A DNA stretch of 64,000 nt from Prorocentrum cordatum (GCA_963575745.1 CAUYUJ010020687.1:69501-133500), one strand, 5' to 3'. Counted from the stretch's first letter, positions 10,596 through 21,854 are shown. The notes: generated by a model from the letters alone, not told the origin. Translations and numbers: made by a program.

Positions 10596-10830
10596 ACAAG
10601 TTGCAGCAGCTTCACGGATGGAGGGCGGGCCGTTTCCAAAATGTGGTTCTCGCCTGAGCGCCGAGAACATTCGCTGTAGAAGTGTACAAGAACTTCACAG
10701 ATGGAGGGTGGGCCGTTTTCAAAATGCAGCCCTCGCCTTGGCGCCGAGCACATTCATCTTGAACGTTTGCAAGAGCTTCACGGATGGAGGGTGGCACTTC
10801 TTCAAAATGCAGCTCTCGCCTTAACCGCCA
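10596..10830 (+). repeat. ~85-bp minisatellite, three units
   Basis: Each unit reads CTTCACGGATGGAGGG, CCGTTTTCAAAATG, CTCTCGCCT, then GCGCCGAG and ACATTC. Reverse-orientation copies of the same unit occupy 33405-33740. Confidence 0.85.
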
Positions 10831-10924
10831 AAGGTCTTTAGACCACCCCCCACTGGTTGGAAACTACTCGACTTTTTGGCGACCTTATTAACGGACTGGG
10901 ATCACACCATTAGTGGCAAATAAT

Positions 10925-11400
10925 TATGTATCCGCAGCACTTGCCGCACAACACCGACGACGATCGCGATTGCGACTACCTTTACAACTACGGCTACGAT
11001 TCATATTGCAACCACGACTACGGTTACGACTTTAATCACGACTACAAACACGATTACCCTCATGATTACAACCATGACTACAATCACGAATACAACCGCA
11101 ACCACAAATGCCGATCGCAATCCTTACGAGAAGATGCTCACGAATCCTCTCGCGTGTAAGATGGGCCACAATGGATTCTTCCCCGGGAGAAACAAACAAC
11201 CCAAACAGTATCCCGCCCGCCCAACAATTCAGGGAAAGTAGCCTCCGCCACGACGACGACGATTACGATTTCGACTACGAGTGCGACTACAGCCACGACT
11301 ACGCACCAACGAATGCAATCATGACTACAATCACGATTCCGATCACGATTACAGACGCGACTACGATCACGATTACAATCACAACCGCTGATTCCAATGT
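10925..11400. repeat. CACGACTACGATTACGA-type hexamer repeats, two blocks
   Basis: Blocks at about 10960-11105 and 11250-11395 consist of ACNACGAYT hexamers. Between them and after the second block lie similar segments (CTCACGAATCCTCTCGCGTG and CTCACACATCCTCTCGCGTG), so the region is a larger duplication with ~290-bp spacing. The Asp/Tyr/His frames are artefacts. Confidence 0.8.
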
Positions 11401-11559
11401 CCATCTTCGTGATAAAATGCTCACACATCCTCTCGCGTGAAGGGTAGCCCACCATGGATTATCCCAAGGGGGAACAAACCCCCCCAACATTATCCAGCCC
11501 GCCGAGCAATAGGAAGCAACTCTCCGCTGGACGACGACGACGACTATGATTACGACTGC

Positions 11560-11750
11560 GATAACGACCACGAGGAGGAGCAGGAGGAGCACGAGGAGGA
11601 GGAGAAGGGGAGGAGGAAGAGAAAAGGAACAGAAGGAGGAGGGGCGACTTGTTATCCCTCCAGGACAAACCGGGGGGGGGGGGGGGGGGGCAAAACTGAA
11701 GACATCCTGAGCTTAGCGCACAGCAAATTCGTCTGAAGAGTGTACCGCCG
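11560..11750. repeat. GAGGAG tract and G run
   Basis: An imperfect GAGGAG tract (11570-11645) and a run of about 18 G (11673-11690). Homopolymers of this length are prone to sequencing error. Confidence 0.7.
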
Positions 11751-12090
11751 CAGTTTCAAGGATCCTTTTGGTTGAAGTCCCAGAAATGGTTCTGGCACGG
11801 ACTGTCAGGGCGCGACAGCTAAGTTGATTCGCGATGCTGAAGTTCACGAAACGGTGTTCTGGCAAGATTCAGGATCGTCAGGACTCAACGGTTGCGTTGA
11901 TTCGTGGCGTTGAAGTCCCAGGAATGGTGCTTAGCACGGTTCAGGATTTTCAAGCGGTTGTCTTCCAACGAGGTATTTCCTCTGATTGAGAATGGATCCT
12001 TGCAAGGACCTGTGAGGGTCTTTGGAGGGAGGGTTTATTGCAACATCGTTGGTGAGGCTTGGGTTTGCACTGGTTTTCCTCCTCCTCCTC
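11751..12090 (+). repeat. Degenerate ~80-bp repeats plus unique tail
   Basis: Three degenerate units contain GTTGATTCG, TTGAAGTCCCAG, AATGGT and GGATCGTCAGGAC. They are followed by TGCAAGGACCTGTGAGGG and TTGGGTTTGCACTGG before a CCTCC tract. The whole arrangement is found inverted at 33065-33400, also next to a GGA array. Confidence 0.72.
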
Positions 12091-12319
12091 CTCCTCCTCC
12101 TCCTCCCTCCCTTTCATTTTCTGGGGGGGCATCATCGTTCCCCCCCTCCCCATTGATCAACCGCCCCTCTGACGTCCCCGCCCCTCCTTCTCCCCCTCAC
12201 GCCCCGCCCCTCCCCCCTCATCCTCCTCCGAATGCGCGGCCAATCGGGACCGTTCAGGGTCCTCGTCCACCTCGCTGGGCCCCAAGGAGCCCCGCTCAGT
12301 GCCCCCAAGGTCAGGTACA

Positions 12320-12935
12320 CGAAAGGAAGGGAGGAGGAGGAAGAGGAGGAGGAGGAGGAGGAGGAGGAGAAAAAGGAGGAGGAGGAGGAGGAGGAGGAGG
12401 AGGAGGAGGAGGAGAAAAAGGAGGAGGAGGAGGAGGAGGAGGAGGAGAGGAGGAGAAAGGAGAAAAAAAGAGGAGGATGAGAAAAGAGGAGGAGGGGAGG
12501 GGAGGAGAAGGAGGAGGAGGAGGAGGAGGAGGAGGAGGAGGAGGAGGAGGCCCCAACGCCGTGTGGTGACAGACCGCGCCCGGACCTCAGCATCCCGAGA
12601 GACTTCACCGCGCGGCACCTCACCGCACGGCCCTGGGGCCCTGGAGGCCTCGCTTGCCCGAGGCGTTCTCGAAGAACGGACCGGCGGCGTCGTCGTCGTC
12701 GTCGGCGTCCGCGTCGGCATCGGCGTCGGCGGCGGCGTCGACGTCGCTGTCGTCGTCGGCGTCGGCGTCGGCGTCGTCGGCGTCGTCGACGTCGTCGCCG
12801 ACGTCGTCGTCGTCGCCGCGGCCTTCAGACCCACCGCGCGGTGAGGAGGAGGAGAAGGAGGAGGAGGAGGAGGAGGAGGGGGAGGAGGAGGAGGAGGAGG
12901 AGGAGGAGGAGGAGGAGGAGGAGGAGGAGGTCACC
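12320..12935. repeat. GGA arrays flanking a GTCGGC-type tract
   Basis: GGA arrays at 12330-12550 and 12840-12930. Between them, after a unique 100 bp, is an irregular GTCGTCGGCGTC array (12685-12825). The unique part contains CACCGCACGGCC, related to repeats at 48420-48640. Confidence 0.88.
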
Positions 12936-13419
12936 ACACTTCTTGGGGGCCCCCGACGAGAAAGCCAGATCGGGCACAGACGGCCCCGGAGGATCCCTGA
13001 GGGCGCCCGGGCCAGACAGGCGCCGCGGAGCGCCGAGGAGCGCCGCGGAGCGCCGCGCAGGGCCCCCCCTCCGCGGCACTACCGCAGGGCGAGGCGTTGG
13101 AAGCCAGGCGTGCTGCCCGCCATGGAAAAAGGCTTCGGGTCGGGCCGCGCAGGGGACTGCCTGCCAGACCACGCCAACCCAGCCCGAAGACCCGAGTTTC
13201 GGGTGGGCGGGGCTATGGGCTCCAGGTGTGTTTTTTTTCGACGTTCCCGGACCCCCCCCCCCCACTGGCAATGGAGGGAAAGTTGAAGCCTTCGGGTTGG
13301 GTTGGGGTGGTTTGGTGGGTGGTGAGCAGGGGCAGCTCCCCCCCCCGCCACCCCCCGTGTGGTCCCAGCCGGCCTCAGCAGGGCCATCCGAGTAGCCCCA
13401 GCGGGCCTCACTAGGCCTC
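12936..13419. other. GC-rich spacer including the flank copy of family A copy 2
   Basis: No gene seen. The last ~125 bp (to 13419) recur as 13577-13698 between the two neighbouring family A elements: TCCGAGTAGCCCC, GGCCTCA and TAGG are shared in the same order. Confidence 0.55.
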
Positions 13420-13573
13420 AGGTCGGGCCTGTCCCCCTAGAGGCGGATCTTGGAGGAAGAACAAAACATAGTCAACAGGCATTCCAAACATGATCAAAGA
13501 CAGTTAAGAAATCGTCCCCAGAGTATCTTTTCACTATTTTGGAATATTCCTCATGTAGGGACATGCCCGACTT
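13420..13573. mobile_element. Family A element, copy 2
   Basis: AGGTCGGGCCTGTCCCCCTA at the left. The right end reads CATGTAGGGACATGCCCGACTT. The interior shares AAATCGTCCCCAGAGTAT with other copies. It stands 126 bp upstream of copy 3 in the same orientation. Confidence 0.88.
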
Positions 13574-13576
13574 ATC

Positions 13577-13698
13577 CGCTGCCACCTGCCCTGGGAAGGC
13601 TTCGGGTCGGGCTGCGCAGGGACAGCCCCCCCCCCCATGTGGGTCCAGCTAGGCTCAACAGGACCCTCCGAGTAGCCCCCAGCTGGCCTCAATAGGCT
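13577..13698. repeat. Direct-repeat segment between family A copies 2 and 3
   Basis: Repeats the DNA left of copy 2 (about 13293-13419), so the arrangement is flank, element, flank, element. Identity is highest in the 60 bp next to the element. Confidence 0.7.
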
Positions 13699-13699
13699 C

Positions 13700-13862
13700 A
13701 GGTCGGGCATGGTCCCCTACAGGGGGATTGATTCTGGACGAAAAATGAAACATAGACAGCAAATATGCAAACATAGTTTTAACAAATGATGAAAAATCGT
13801 CCCCAGACTATTTGTAGACTATTTTTGAATATGCCCCCTGCAGAGGGGCAGGCCCGACTTAA
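13700..13862. mobile_element. Family A element, copy 3
   Basis: AGGTCGGGCATGGTCCCC at the left and AGGGGCAGGCCCGACTTAA at the right. The central ATCGTCCCCAGACTAT matches the family. No ORF. Confidence 0.88.
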
Positions 13863-13884
13863 CAATGTGCCCCCCGACAAGTCC

Positions 13885-13970
13885 AGGGCGGTCTCAACAC
13901 CCCAACCCTGTGGCGCGGAGCGCCCCAGTGGCGGCGCCGGAGGCGGCGCCAGGGTGCTGAGACGGCCCCA
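13885..13970. repeat. Imperfect GC palindrome
   Basis: GGTCTCAACACCC is mirrored by GGGTGCTGAGACGG, enclosing GGCGGCGCCGGAGGCGGCGCC. Possibly a remnant foldback element. Confidence 0.55.
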
Positions 13971-14104
13971 GACCACTCGGGGGGCCTGTTGAGACCAGCT
14001 GGGGCTGCTCGGAGGGCCCGCCGAGGCCCGCGGGGGCCACCTGGGCGGGCTGTCTGCGCGCAGCCCGAAGCCTTACCACCGCCCTCGCCGCCCAGATGGC
14101 CCTC

Positions 14105-14410
14105 TCCGAAACCCTGAGCCCCTATAACGTGCCCGATCCGGGGGCATTCACGAAGGGGGCGTCCAAGAGGGGGGGTCCGCAGGTCGTTGCCCGAGGCACG
14201 TGGGCGGCGCCGCGGGGGGGGGGAACAGGGCACGCAGTGAGAGAGGCCAAGGGGGGCCATGACATCTGGGGAGATGTCATGGTCCTGGCCATGATGTCCA
14301 CCCCAGGAGGAGGAGGAGGAGGAGGAGGAGGAGGAGGAGGAGGAGGAGGAGGAGGAGGAGGAGGAGGAGGCCCCCCAACTCCTCACCCCCCTCTCGGCCC
14401 CGCCCCCGAC
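14105..14410. repeat. Degenerate copy of the 4241/19795 repeat with GGA array
   Basis: Retains GGCGTCCAAGAGGGGG, GCACGTGGGCGGC, ACATCTGGGGAGATGTCATGG and, after a GGA array (14308-14370), CCCCCTCTCGGCC. The GGA array occupies the place of the poly-C tract in other copies. Confidence 0.6.
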
Positions 14411-14585
14411 TGACGTCTCACCTCCGCTTCCGGAGGGCACTCCTGCGGTGGAGCCGCCGCCGCCTCTGCCTCCGCGAGCCCTTTGGCGGAGGCGAGGCCC
14501 CCTCCCGGCGTGCCCCGCCTGGCTCGAGGCGCCGCCCGGACGCTTGGGCTCCCCTATCAGGCCTCGCCGCCCACGAGTCGGCGAT

Positions 14586-14758
14586 TGGGCGTGGCTTAAT
14601 GGGGGGGTCACAAATGGGGGGGTCAGAAAAGGTCCCCTTTCGTGCCCCTTTCGGGCCCCTCCAGAGCCCCAGGGGGCTCGTTTAGGTACTGTTTGGGTAC
14701 CTTTTCGGACCACCCCCGCCGCCCCCCCATTTATGACCCCCCCATTACGCAGCGCCCA
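14586..14758. mobile_element. Foldback element with 12-bp target duplication
   Basis: The ends TGGGCGTGGCTTAATGGGGG and CCCCCCATTACGCAGCGCCCA are inverted, and similarity continues ~45 bp inward. A second palindrome, GAGCCCCAGGGGGCTC, lies near the centre. The element is flanked by the perfect direct repeat ACGAGTCGGCGA (14573-14584 and 14760-14771), which looks like a target-site duplication. Confidence 0.78.
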
Positions 14759-15159
14759 AACGAGTCGGCGAAGGCAGGGCCCGGGCGCCGGATCGCGCGG
14801 GCGTGCCGCCTGTGAGGCGGCCGCAGCCAGGCCGCACGGGCTGCCTGGCTGCCATGCCGCGCGGTTGTCGACGCGAAGTGGCCCCGTGCTGGCCCGACTC
14901 CCTGATCCCCGTCGATCGAGCGCCGCTCCGATGGGGCCCTGCCGCCCGGAGGACGCGCCCTGCCCCGCCCCCCTCGCCTTGCGGAGCTCGCGCTCCTTCT
15001 CCTCCAGCCGCTCCTCCAGCCTCTTCACCTTTGGGGCCGTCGCTGTCTCTGTCATGCCGGCCACTGTGCTCGTGTGGTGTCTTGGTCGTATTGTTTGGCC
15101 GCTTCGTGCTGCTACGAGGCCTACAGCGGCCCGAGAAGCATCCAACATCGACCCCCTAC

Positions 15160-15840
15160 GGCCCCAGAGGCTTTCAAGAGGGTTCCAAGACGGCCTCAGG
15201 GCGCCCCGCGAAGGCCCCAGAAACCATAGCAACGGCCCTGGAGAGCCGCAGGACGGTCCCAAGAGGGCCCCAAGACGGGCCAAGAGGGTTCTTAAAAGGC
15301 CTCCTGGTCGGCCCAAGTCATTCAACGGTGCCCCAAGTCGTCCAACATTGCCTCCCGACAGCCCTACAGGCCCCCAAGACGCCTCAAGCCGCTATCCAGA
15401 GGCGCCCCAAGAAGCCTTCCAGAAGCAACAACCGTCCCATTCTCGATGAAAAATACCTATTTCCAACACGTTCGCCTCTTGGTCTTTCACGCGGGCCCTG
15501 AGACCCTTGAGTCGACCCAACACGCCACCAGGACGCGGCCCAAGAGGCCCTCCACAAGCAAACATCGGCCCATTCCCTAAAGGGAAACGTCCAAGGTTAG
15601 CACAATCGCTTCTTGGCCTTTCACGAAGCCCACAGCCACCCAAGAAGAAGCCCCCAAATCAATTCAAGGCAACCCCATCTGCCTCCAATAGGGTTCCCAG
15701 ACGGCCCAAATGATCCCCAAGACTGCCCCCTCAGCCACCGAGGAGGGCCCCAAGACGGCCCCGAGGGGCTCCCACGACGGCCCCGAAGGGCTACGACTCG
15801 CGAAGGGATCGCTCCAAGACGTCCGACATTGCCTCCGGAC
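15160..15840. repeat. Degenerate CCCCAAGACGGCCC-type repeats, block 1
   Basis: Loose 12-18 bp repeats of CCCAAGANGGC, CCAAGAGGGC and GGCCCCAGAA. Similar DNA fills 16080-16490, 46480-47110, 30830-31350 (reverse sense) and 61130-61330. No frame is convincing. Confidence 0.65.
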
Positions 15841-15875
15841 GGCCCCAGAAGCCCCTTGCACGCCCCGACACTCGG

Positions 15876-16079
15876 GTCGAGCGAAAGGGGGGGATAGCAA
15901 AGGGGGGGGGTTGAGAATCAGCTCACGTAGCTGATTTTCCCGGCGCCTCCCGGCGCCTCCCGGCGCCGGAGGCGGCTATGTATCGAGGAATGGGCCCCTC
16001 GGTGAGGCCGAAACCAGCTGCATGCAGCAAATTTCGTACCCCCCCCCTTTCCCAATCCCCCCCCTTCGTCCGGCCCGAG
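15876..16079. mobile_element. Family C element, copy 1
   Basis: Left end GTCGAGCGAAAGGGGGGGAT, right end CCCTTCGTCCGGCCCGAG, with G-rich/C-rich inner TIR parts. The interior carries AATCAGCTCACGTAGCTGATT, ATGGGCCCCTCGGTGAGG and CAGCTGCATGCAGCA. It is longer than copy 2 because CCCGGCGCCT is repeated inside. Confidence 0.85.
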
Positions 16080-17634
16080 ACATGCCGCCAGGACGCGCCC
16101 CAAGAGGCTCCAAGAAGCGAGCCTCGGCCTGTTCCCGAAGGGCAACGCCCAGATTATCGCTTTCGCTTCTTGGCCTGCCGCGCGGCTCACAGCAGACCCG
16201 TGAAGCCCCCAAGACGCCTCAACGCGCCACCAGGACGCGCCCCGAGAGGCCCGGCAGAACCAAACCTCGGCCCCTCACCGAAGGGAAACGTCTAAGTTGA
16301 ACACATTCGCTTCTTGAGCTCTCACGAGTCGCACACCAGCCCAGGAAGCCACCAAAATCAACCCAGAGCCCCCGCACGCCCCCGAGAAGGCTCCCAGACG
16401 GCACAAGCGGGCCCCAACAGGGCCCCCGAAGCCACCAGGGAGAGCCCCAGGACGGCCCCAAGATAAGGAGGGAAACCCGAATGGAGAATTCGAGCACTTC
16501 GCCCCGAGAAAATATGAAAGGGCGCCTAAATGCACCCAAAAAACCCAGACGGGGATCCACAATGCCCCCGAATGACCCCTGGACCCGGAGGCGGCCCTTC
16601 GACGACGAAAACCACGAAAGAACCGGAAATACTAAGACTCTGAAACAAAATTCTTCTCTTGTCTCCCCACGCAGAAATCGTTCACCACGGGCCCCCCGGA
16701 CCCTTCCCAGAATCCAATCGCAATCGTTTTCCCAAACGCACCCAGCCGCGGCGACAGGGGAGGGGCCTGGACCACCCCTAACCACAACAAACCTCCCGAG
16801 TCCGACGGGCTCCTCCGCACAAGTTGGTTCCCCGAACCTCTCCCCGGGTCCGCCGAACGCAATTTCTCGCCCCGTGTCCGTCCGGTTTTGAAAGTCCCGG
16901 GGCCCAGCAACGGCCCCCGGAGACCGAAACCAATCAAACACAAAAACAGTTCAAACAAAAATCTCTGAAAAGGCGGCCAGAACTGCCGCGGGCATTTACC
17001 TCGATCGAGAAGAAGAAGAAGAAGAGAAGGACGAGGAGGAGGAAGAGGAGGAAGAGGCACAAATGAAGATTTCGTCGTCGCCGCCGATGTCTCGCAGATT
17101 TTCGTGGTCTTTCGACCACCCGAAGCATCTCCTCGAATTCAGCCTCCAGGAACCGTTTTCGGTGCCGGGGACCCCCACCGAGGGTCCGGGATGAGGATCG
17201 ACCTCCCTGGCCGGTGCCACCCCTTCGCAAAGGAAGGAACACGAGGTGGATCGAGGCTCGAGGCATGAGACTCCTAGTTCTTGGGCGATCTCCGCCCCCT
17301 CTGGGCCTTCAGGAAGCTCCTCGTCGACACAGCTGGGTCCACTCTCGAACTTCTGGCCGGACGCACCCCCAGCTGGGTCTCAACGATCCCCGAGCCTATC
17401 CAGGGGGTGGAAAAGGAGACCTGGGACAAGCCCCGCGAAGGCCCCAAGAAACCCACATAAGACCACAAAAAACTTCAAAACAATCCCCTACAAGGCCCCC
17501 CTTTTGAACCCCACACGCTACGTCGGACAGGCCGAAACCCCAAGATTGCCCAGCGATCGCGCGCGTTCCACGAACTCCGTCTTTCACTCCTGCTGCAGCC
17601 CCAAGGGGTCGGCGGTGCGGCGTAAGCCAATTCA
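16080..17634. other. Degenerate repeats and spacer, no gene supported
   Basis: 16080-16490 continues the CCAAGACGCC-type repeats. 16490-17230 appears single-copy with a short GAAGAA/GGAGGA tract at 17008-17062. Long minus-strand frames here (for example from 16941) have no start or splice context. Confidence 0.4.
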
Positions 17635-17755
17635 TCATCATCAGCATCATCCTCCTCCTCCTCCTCCTCATCATCATCATCAGCATCATCAGCATCATCA
17701 TCACCATCATAGTCATCATCATCAACATCATCATTCTCAGCATCATCACCGTTTC
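17635..17755. repeat. CAT triplet array
   Basis: CATCAT with CAG, CAC and CTC variants over about 120 bp. Confidence 0.9.
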
Positions 17756-18240
17756 ACTTGGCATGGGGGGGGGCCTCCCGTGGCGAGCTCGCTCCGAATT
17801 TGCCCGGTGGGCGCTGCCAGGTACCTCACGGTAGGCTTCGGTACCGATCCGTCCTGTCTGCGGCCCTGGGGAAACCAAAAGGAACTGTTCCCCGGATCTT
17901 TCCTGGGGTAAGTTCCGACCAGGACTCCGAAACGAATCCAGGGTGGCCGCCCAAGAAGCCGAACGTTGGCTGAAGTTGTCGGCCCCAAGGTACTGATTAT
18001 GGAAGGGCCCTGCCGACTCCGCGGAAGCGCTCCCGAGACATGGATAAGGGAGGGGAGGTGGGGGAGGGAGTGGACGGGGTCACGGGAGAGGAAGTGGGGA
18101 GGAAGCGAGAGGAGGTGGAGGGGGTGAGGATGAACTCGCCGCCCTCTTTCTCTGCGCATCAACGGAGAGTGCGCGGTGGTTTGATGTGTTGGTGGATGGC
18201 GTTCGGTGGTCTGGTGTTCGGTGGTTCCCCCATCCCTCCG
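17756..18240. other. Spacer sharing a segment with 39 kb
   Basis: 17820-17950 contains GGTACCGAT, CCCCGGATCTTTCC, TCCGACCAGGACTCCGAAAC and GAATCCA in the same order as 39145-39225, so a dispersed repeat is present. No gene seen. Confidence 0.5.
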
Positions 18241-19345
18241 ACGACTGTCGAAGCCTCGCAGAAACCGCACACAGCTCGCAGAAGCCTTTCGCATAGGCCT
18301 CTCAGAGCTCGCGGATGCTCGCAAAATCCTCTCAGAACTCGCACCAGCCTCGCAGAAGCCTCGCAGAAGCCTCGCAGAGGCCTCTCAGAGCTCGCGGATG
18401 CTCGCAAAATCCTCTAAGAACTCGCAGAAGCCTCGCAGAAGCCTCGCAGAAGCCTCGCAGAGGCCTCTCAGAGCTCGCAAAAAAAAATCGCGGAGTTCGC
18501 GGAAGCCTCGCAGAGGCCTCTCCAGGAGCTCGCAGGAGCCTGGCAGAAGCCTGTCAAAGCACGCAGAAGCCCCGCAGAGGCCCCTCCCGGAGCCCGCAAG
18601 AGCGTAACAACAAAACAAAATAATCTCTCAGAGCTCGCAGAAGCCTCGCGGAGGTCTTTCAGAGCTCATGAAAACAAAAACTCGCAGAGCTCGCGAAAGC
18701 CTCACAAAGGCCCCTCAGAACTCGCAGAGTCCGCAAAAGCCCAGTAGAAGGCTCCCAGAGCTCGCAGAAGCCTGGCAAAAGCCTCCCCAAGCTCGCAGAA
18801 GCCTCGCAGAAGCCTCGCAGAGGCCCCTCAGAGCTCGCCGAAGCCTCGCATAGGCTCCTCAGAGCTCGAAGAAGCCTCGCAGAGGCCTCTCAAAACTCGC
18901 AAAAGAAAGCCTCGCAGAGGCCTCTCAAAACACGCAAAAGCCTTGCAGAGGCCTCCCAGAGCTCGCAGGAGCCTGGCAAAAGGCCTCTCAGAGCTCGCAG
19001 CCTCGCAGAAGCTCCTCAAAGCTCGAAAGGGGCCTCGCAAAGGCCCCTTTTCAGACCTCGAAGAAGCCTCGCAGAGACCTCTCAGAGCTCGCAGAAGCCT
19101 CGCAGAAGCCTCCCAGAGTTCGAAGAAGCCCCGCAGAGGCCTCCCAGAGCGCGTAGAAGCCTGGCAAAAGCCTCGCAAAGCTCGCAGATGCCTCGCAGAG
19201 GCCCCTCAAAGCTCGAAGAAGCCTCGCAGAGGCCTCAGAGGCCTCTGAGACCTCGCAGAAGCCTCGACGAGGCCCCATCAGAGCTCGCAGAAGCCTCGCA
19301 AAAGGCCCCTCAGAGCTCAAAGCAGCCTCGCAGAGGCCCCTCAGT
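18241..19345. repeat. CTCGCAGAAGC minisatellite, about 1.1 kb
   Basis: Units of 12-15 bp (CTCGCAGAAGCC, CTCGCAGAGGCC, TCTCAGAGCTCG) form a ~30-bp higher-order repeat. Homogenised patches alternate with diverged ones. Confidence 0.92.
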
Positions 19346-19600
19346 GTTTCTGAAAGAAACACTTCACTTCTGAAGAACATACTTCTGAAGAATAAAGAAA
19401 TACGTCTGAAGAAGAAAGGTATACTATTGAAGAAACGATATTTCTGAATAGCAAAGAAGTGCTTCTGAAGAACGAAGACGGATTTCAGAAGATGATGGGG
19501 CAACTCAACAAGAAAGGATTCTTCTGAAGAAGGAAAAGGTACTTCTGAACAAGAAAGAAATACTCCGGAAGAAGAAAGAAATGCATTTGAAAATCCATCC
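19346..19600. repeat. ACTTCTGAAGAA repeats
   Basis: Degenerate ~25-bp units containing TTCTGAAGAA and GAAAGAAAT. TTCTGAAGAA is close to palindromic (TTCTTCAGAA). Confidence 0.75.
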
Positions 19601-19794
19601 GAGACCCGTCCCAACACAAAAAAACACTCTCGGGGAGAAGGGCGGGGGTATGCCCGAGCCCCAGAAATCGTCATTTCCAAATTTCCGATTCCGAAAACCC
19701 TTTACCCAAACATGTTGTCACCTCTTGGGGGCGCACTCTTGACTCCCGCCGCCTCTAGGCGCGGGGGCGGGCGTCTGGTTGGGTTGGTGTGGCG

Positions 19795-20010
19795 GTGCGC
19801 TGAGTGTCGGGAGCGGCCAAGGGGAGGGTGTCCAAGAAGGGGGGGGGGGGGGGGGGGCAAATCATGGCCGGCGGCACGTGCGCGGCCCAGCGGGGGGGCC
19901 AGGGACGTAATGGAACAAGAAGGGGAGCCATGAGATCTGGGGAAACATCATGGCCCCAGCCACGACATCCACCCCCCCCTAGTCAGCACCCCCCCCTTTT
20001 CCGCCCTCGA
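19795..20010. repeat. Dispersed repeat with GGCGGCACGTGCGCGGCCCA core, copy 2
   Basis: Matches 4241-4505, including GGAGCGGCCAAG, a long G run, ATCTGGGGAAACATCATGG and TAGTCAGCACCCCCC. The G runs make the exact length uncertain. Confidence 0.75.
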
Positions 20011-20100
20011 GAGCGTGGTGGCCAGGTGGTTTCTGCCGAGCGGGGCAGTCTCCTGCTGGGAAGGGGCGGACTGCGGACTCGGCGCTGCCCGAGGTGTACT

Positions 20101-20123
20101 GGCTTCCATTTGACATGGAAGCC
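20101..20123. repeat. Small hairpin GGCTTCCAT
   Basis: GGCTTCCAT followed after five bases by ATGGAAGCC; perfect 9-bp stem. Confidence 0.7.
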
Positions 20124-20321
20124 TGTGCACGTCGGTGAATGTTTTTTTTTTTTTGTGTGTTTTTGGTTTTTCGGAACATTATTTCTGGAGGCGTGCACCG
20201 ACAGATGCTCTGTTGGTGCTCTTCGGGGCGCATCCATCCATTTTCAGCGAAGGGGGGGGCGCTGAGGGTGCTCGCAGGGTCTGGGCGCAGCAGTCTGCGG
20301 GCTGGGGCACGTTGAGCCGCA

Positions 20322-20372
<51 letters not shown>
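20322..20372. repeat. CTG/CAG triplet array, about 16 units
   Basis: Uninterrupted CTG repeats. On the minus strand one open frame reads it as polyglutamine, but that frame has no independent support as a gene. Confidence 0.9.
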
Positions 20373-21638
20373 GAAAGGTGGGCTCCGGCTCCAGCCAACG
20401 ACCATGCGACGCAGTGGGGCCATCGAGAGGAGGGCGAAAGGGGCTTCTGGGGAGCGGGGGGGGGCCCCGTTGCCACCGTGGAGAATGCGTATAGGCCAGC
20501 GCAGGCAGCGTCCATGGAGGTGGCCGCGTTCCGGGCGTGAATGGATCCCCCCCTGGCGTTTCTTGCCCTGTGCGCCCCGAGCAGACCTGGGAGGTGGGGA
20601 GGCGCTCCAGCGTTGGAGACATCGCGCCCGACACGCCTGTCAAGCTGCGGCAGGCACGTGCACCAGGCGACCGACGTCGCCGAGGAGGCGCTGCCACCCG
20701 CAGAGATTGTCTGGGCTGCTGAGCTGCTGCGCCGGCTGCTCCTCCGCGGCGGCGGCCGCGCTGGCCAGGGCGGCGCCGCTCCTGCGGAGCGCGGTGCCGC
20801 AGCCCCTCTCCGTGCAAGCCGGCAGTGCAGCGCTGGGGGCGGGGGCGCCACCCCGCCCTGGGGGGCCGGCTGCGGCCCTGACGTCGACTGCGTCTGGGCG
20901 AGGACGTCGTGGAGGGCCTCCGCGACTCCCCCCTGGGCCCCTGGAGCCGCCCGCTTCCAGCGCCAGCGCGCTGGGGGGGTCTCGTCGCTTGGGCAGCTCC
21001 AGCGCGGAGGCCCGCGCCCGCCCCCCGCGGGGGGCCGGCGAGGGCTCGGCGCCCGGGGCCGCGGCGCGCCTGCCGGCGTCCGCGGGGGGCCTCGGCCGGA
21101 GACGAGGGCGACCGCGGGCGGCTGCCTCCGCGCCCTGCCGGCTGCAGCGCCGGCAGGGGAGGGGGACGGACTCTGCCTGGGCCTCCGCCGCCGCGGGGGC
21201 GGAGCTGGAGGTGGGGCGCGCTTCCGTGGGGGGAGCGCGCGGGTCAGCGGACCGCTCCCGTCTGGGGGGCCCGTCGGGGCGCTTCCGGGGGTCCGTCCTT
21301 GTGGCGGTCCTCCCAGGTGTTGCTGGGCGGCCCTCGCCTGCAAGGCGTGCAGAAGCCGCGCAGGTGCCTGGCTCAAAGGTGAGAGTTGTGACCCCGTCGA
21401 CGTCGGAGCCTCGGGATCCTGGCACCTCAAGGTGGCATGTGTGGGCGGAGTGGGCGGGGTCAGGTTGGGGGGCCAGCCACTGGGTAAAGGGGAGCTGTCT
21501 CAGGACCTCCTCTCGGATCCCCAGCTCTCCGATCAGCTGCCGTGCGACTCAGGCGTGGACGAACCCGGCTCAGCGCAAACCTGGCTCAGCCGATTCATAC
21601 AAACTGCACTGAGATTCTGGAGGGTTGGGGGAGAGGGT
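20373..21638. other. Very GC-rich region, open on both strands, no gene called
   Basis: At high GC, stop codons are rare. Frames of about 400 codons (plus) and 480 codons (minus) overlap fully. Neither shows balanced composition over its length, and I recognise no domain. A real exon could be hidden here, but the sequence alone does not decide the strand. Confidence 0.4.
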
Positions 21639-21713
21639 CTTACCCAGCGCAGCTCAGCCAGCTCAGCCAACGTGTCAGGCCAAGATCGGCCCCAAAATCC
21701 CGTTCAGTCAAAA
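21639..21713. repeat. Flank copy F1 (left of element E)
   Basis: Begins CTTACCCAGCGCAGCTCAGC and ends AATCCCGTTCAGTCAAAA. It recurs right of element E as 21855-21908 plus 22059-22090, where it is interrupted by a family C element. F1 is thus an empty-site allele of that insertion: it has AGATCGG once where the other copy has ACGATCGG twice. Confidence 0.85.
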
Positions 21714-21854
21714 GGCGAGCGCGCTCCACTACTCGCAAAGTAACTACGGCCTGGATCCCCCGTTGGGTATCCACGATCAATTACGTCAAAGCGGACATGG
21801 TTTTTCGGACGTTTGCGAGTAGGCACTTTGCGAGTAGTGGGACGCGCTCGGCGA
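21714..21854. mobile_element. Element E, short element with ~25-bp inverted ends
   Basis: CGAGCGCGCTCCACTACTCG at the left. The right end, read in reverse complement, is CGAGCGCGTCCCACTACTCG, and both continue CAAAGT. About 141 bp; single copy here; no coding capacity. Lies between flank copies F1 and F2. Confidence 0.8.

Noticed and set aside
10925-11160. Asp/Tyr/His repeat protein (DYNHDYNHEYN)
   Set aside because: Arises from ACGACTAC hexamers; the same DNA gives equally long frames on the other strand and in the second block.
20373-21430. Overlapping 400- and 480-codon frames, one with a polyglutamine run
   Set aside because: High GC makes both strands open. No balanced composition, splice context or domain supports either.
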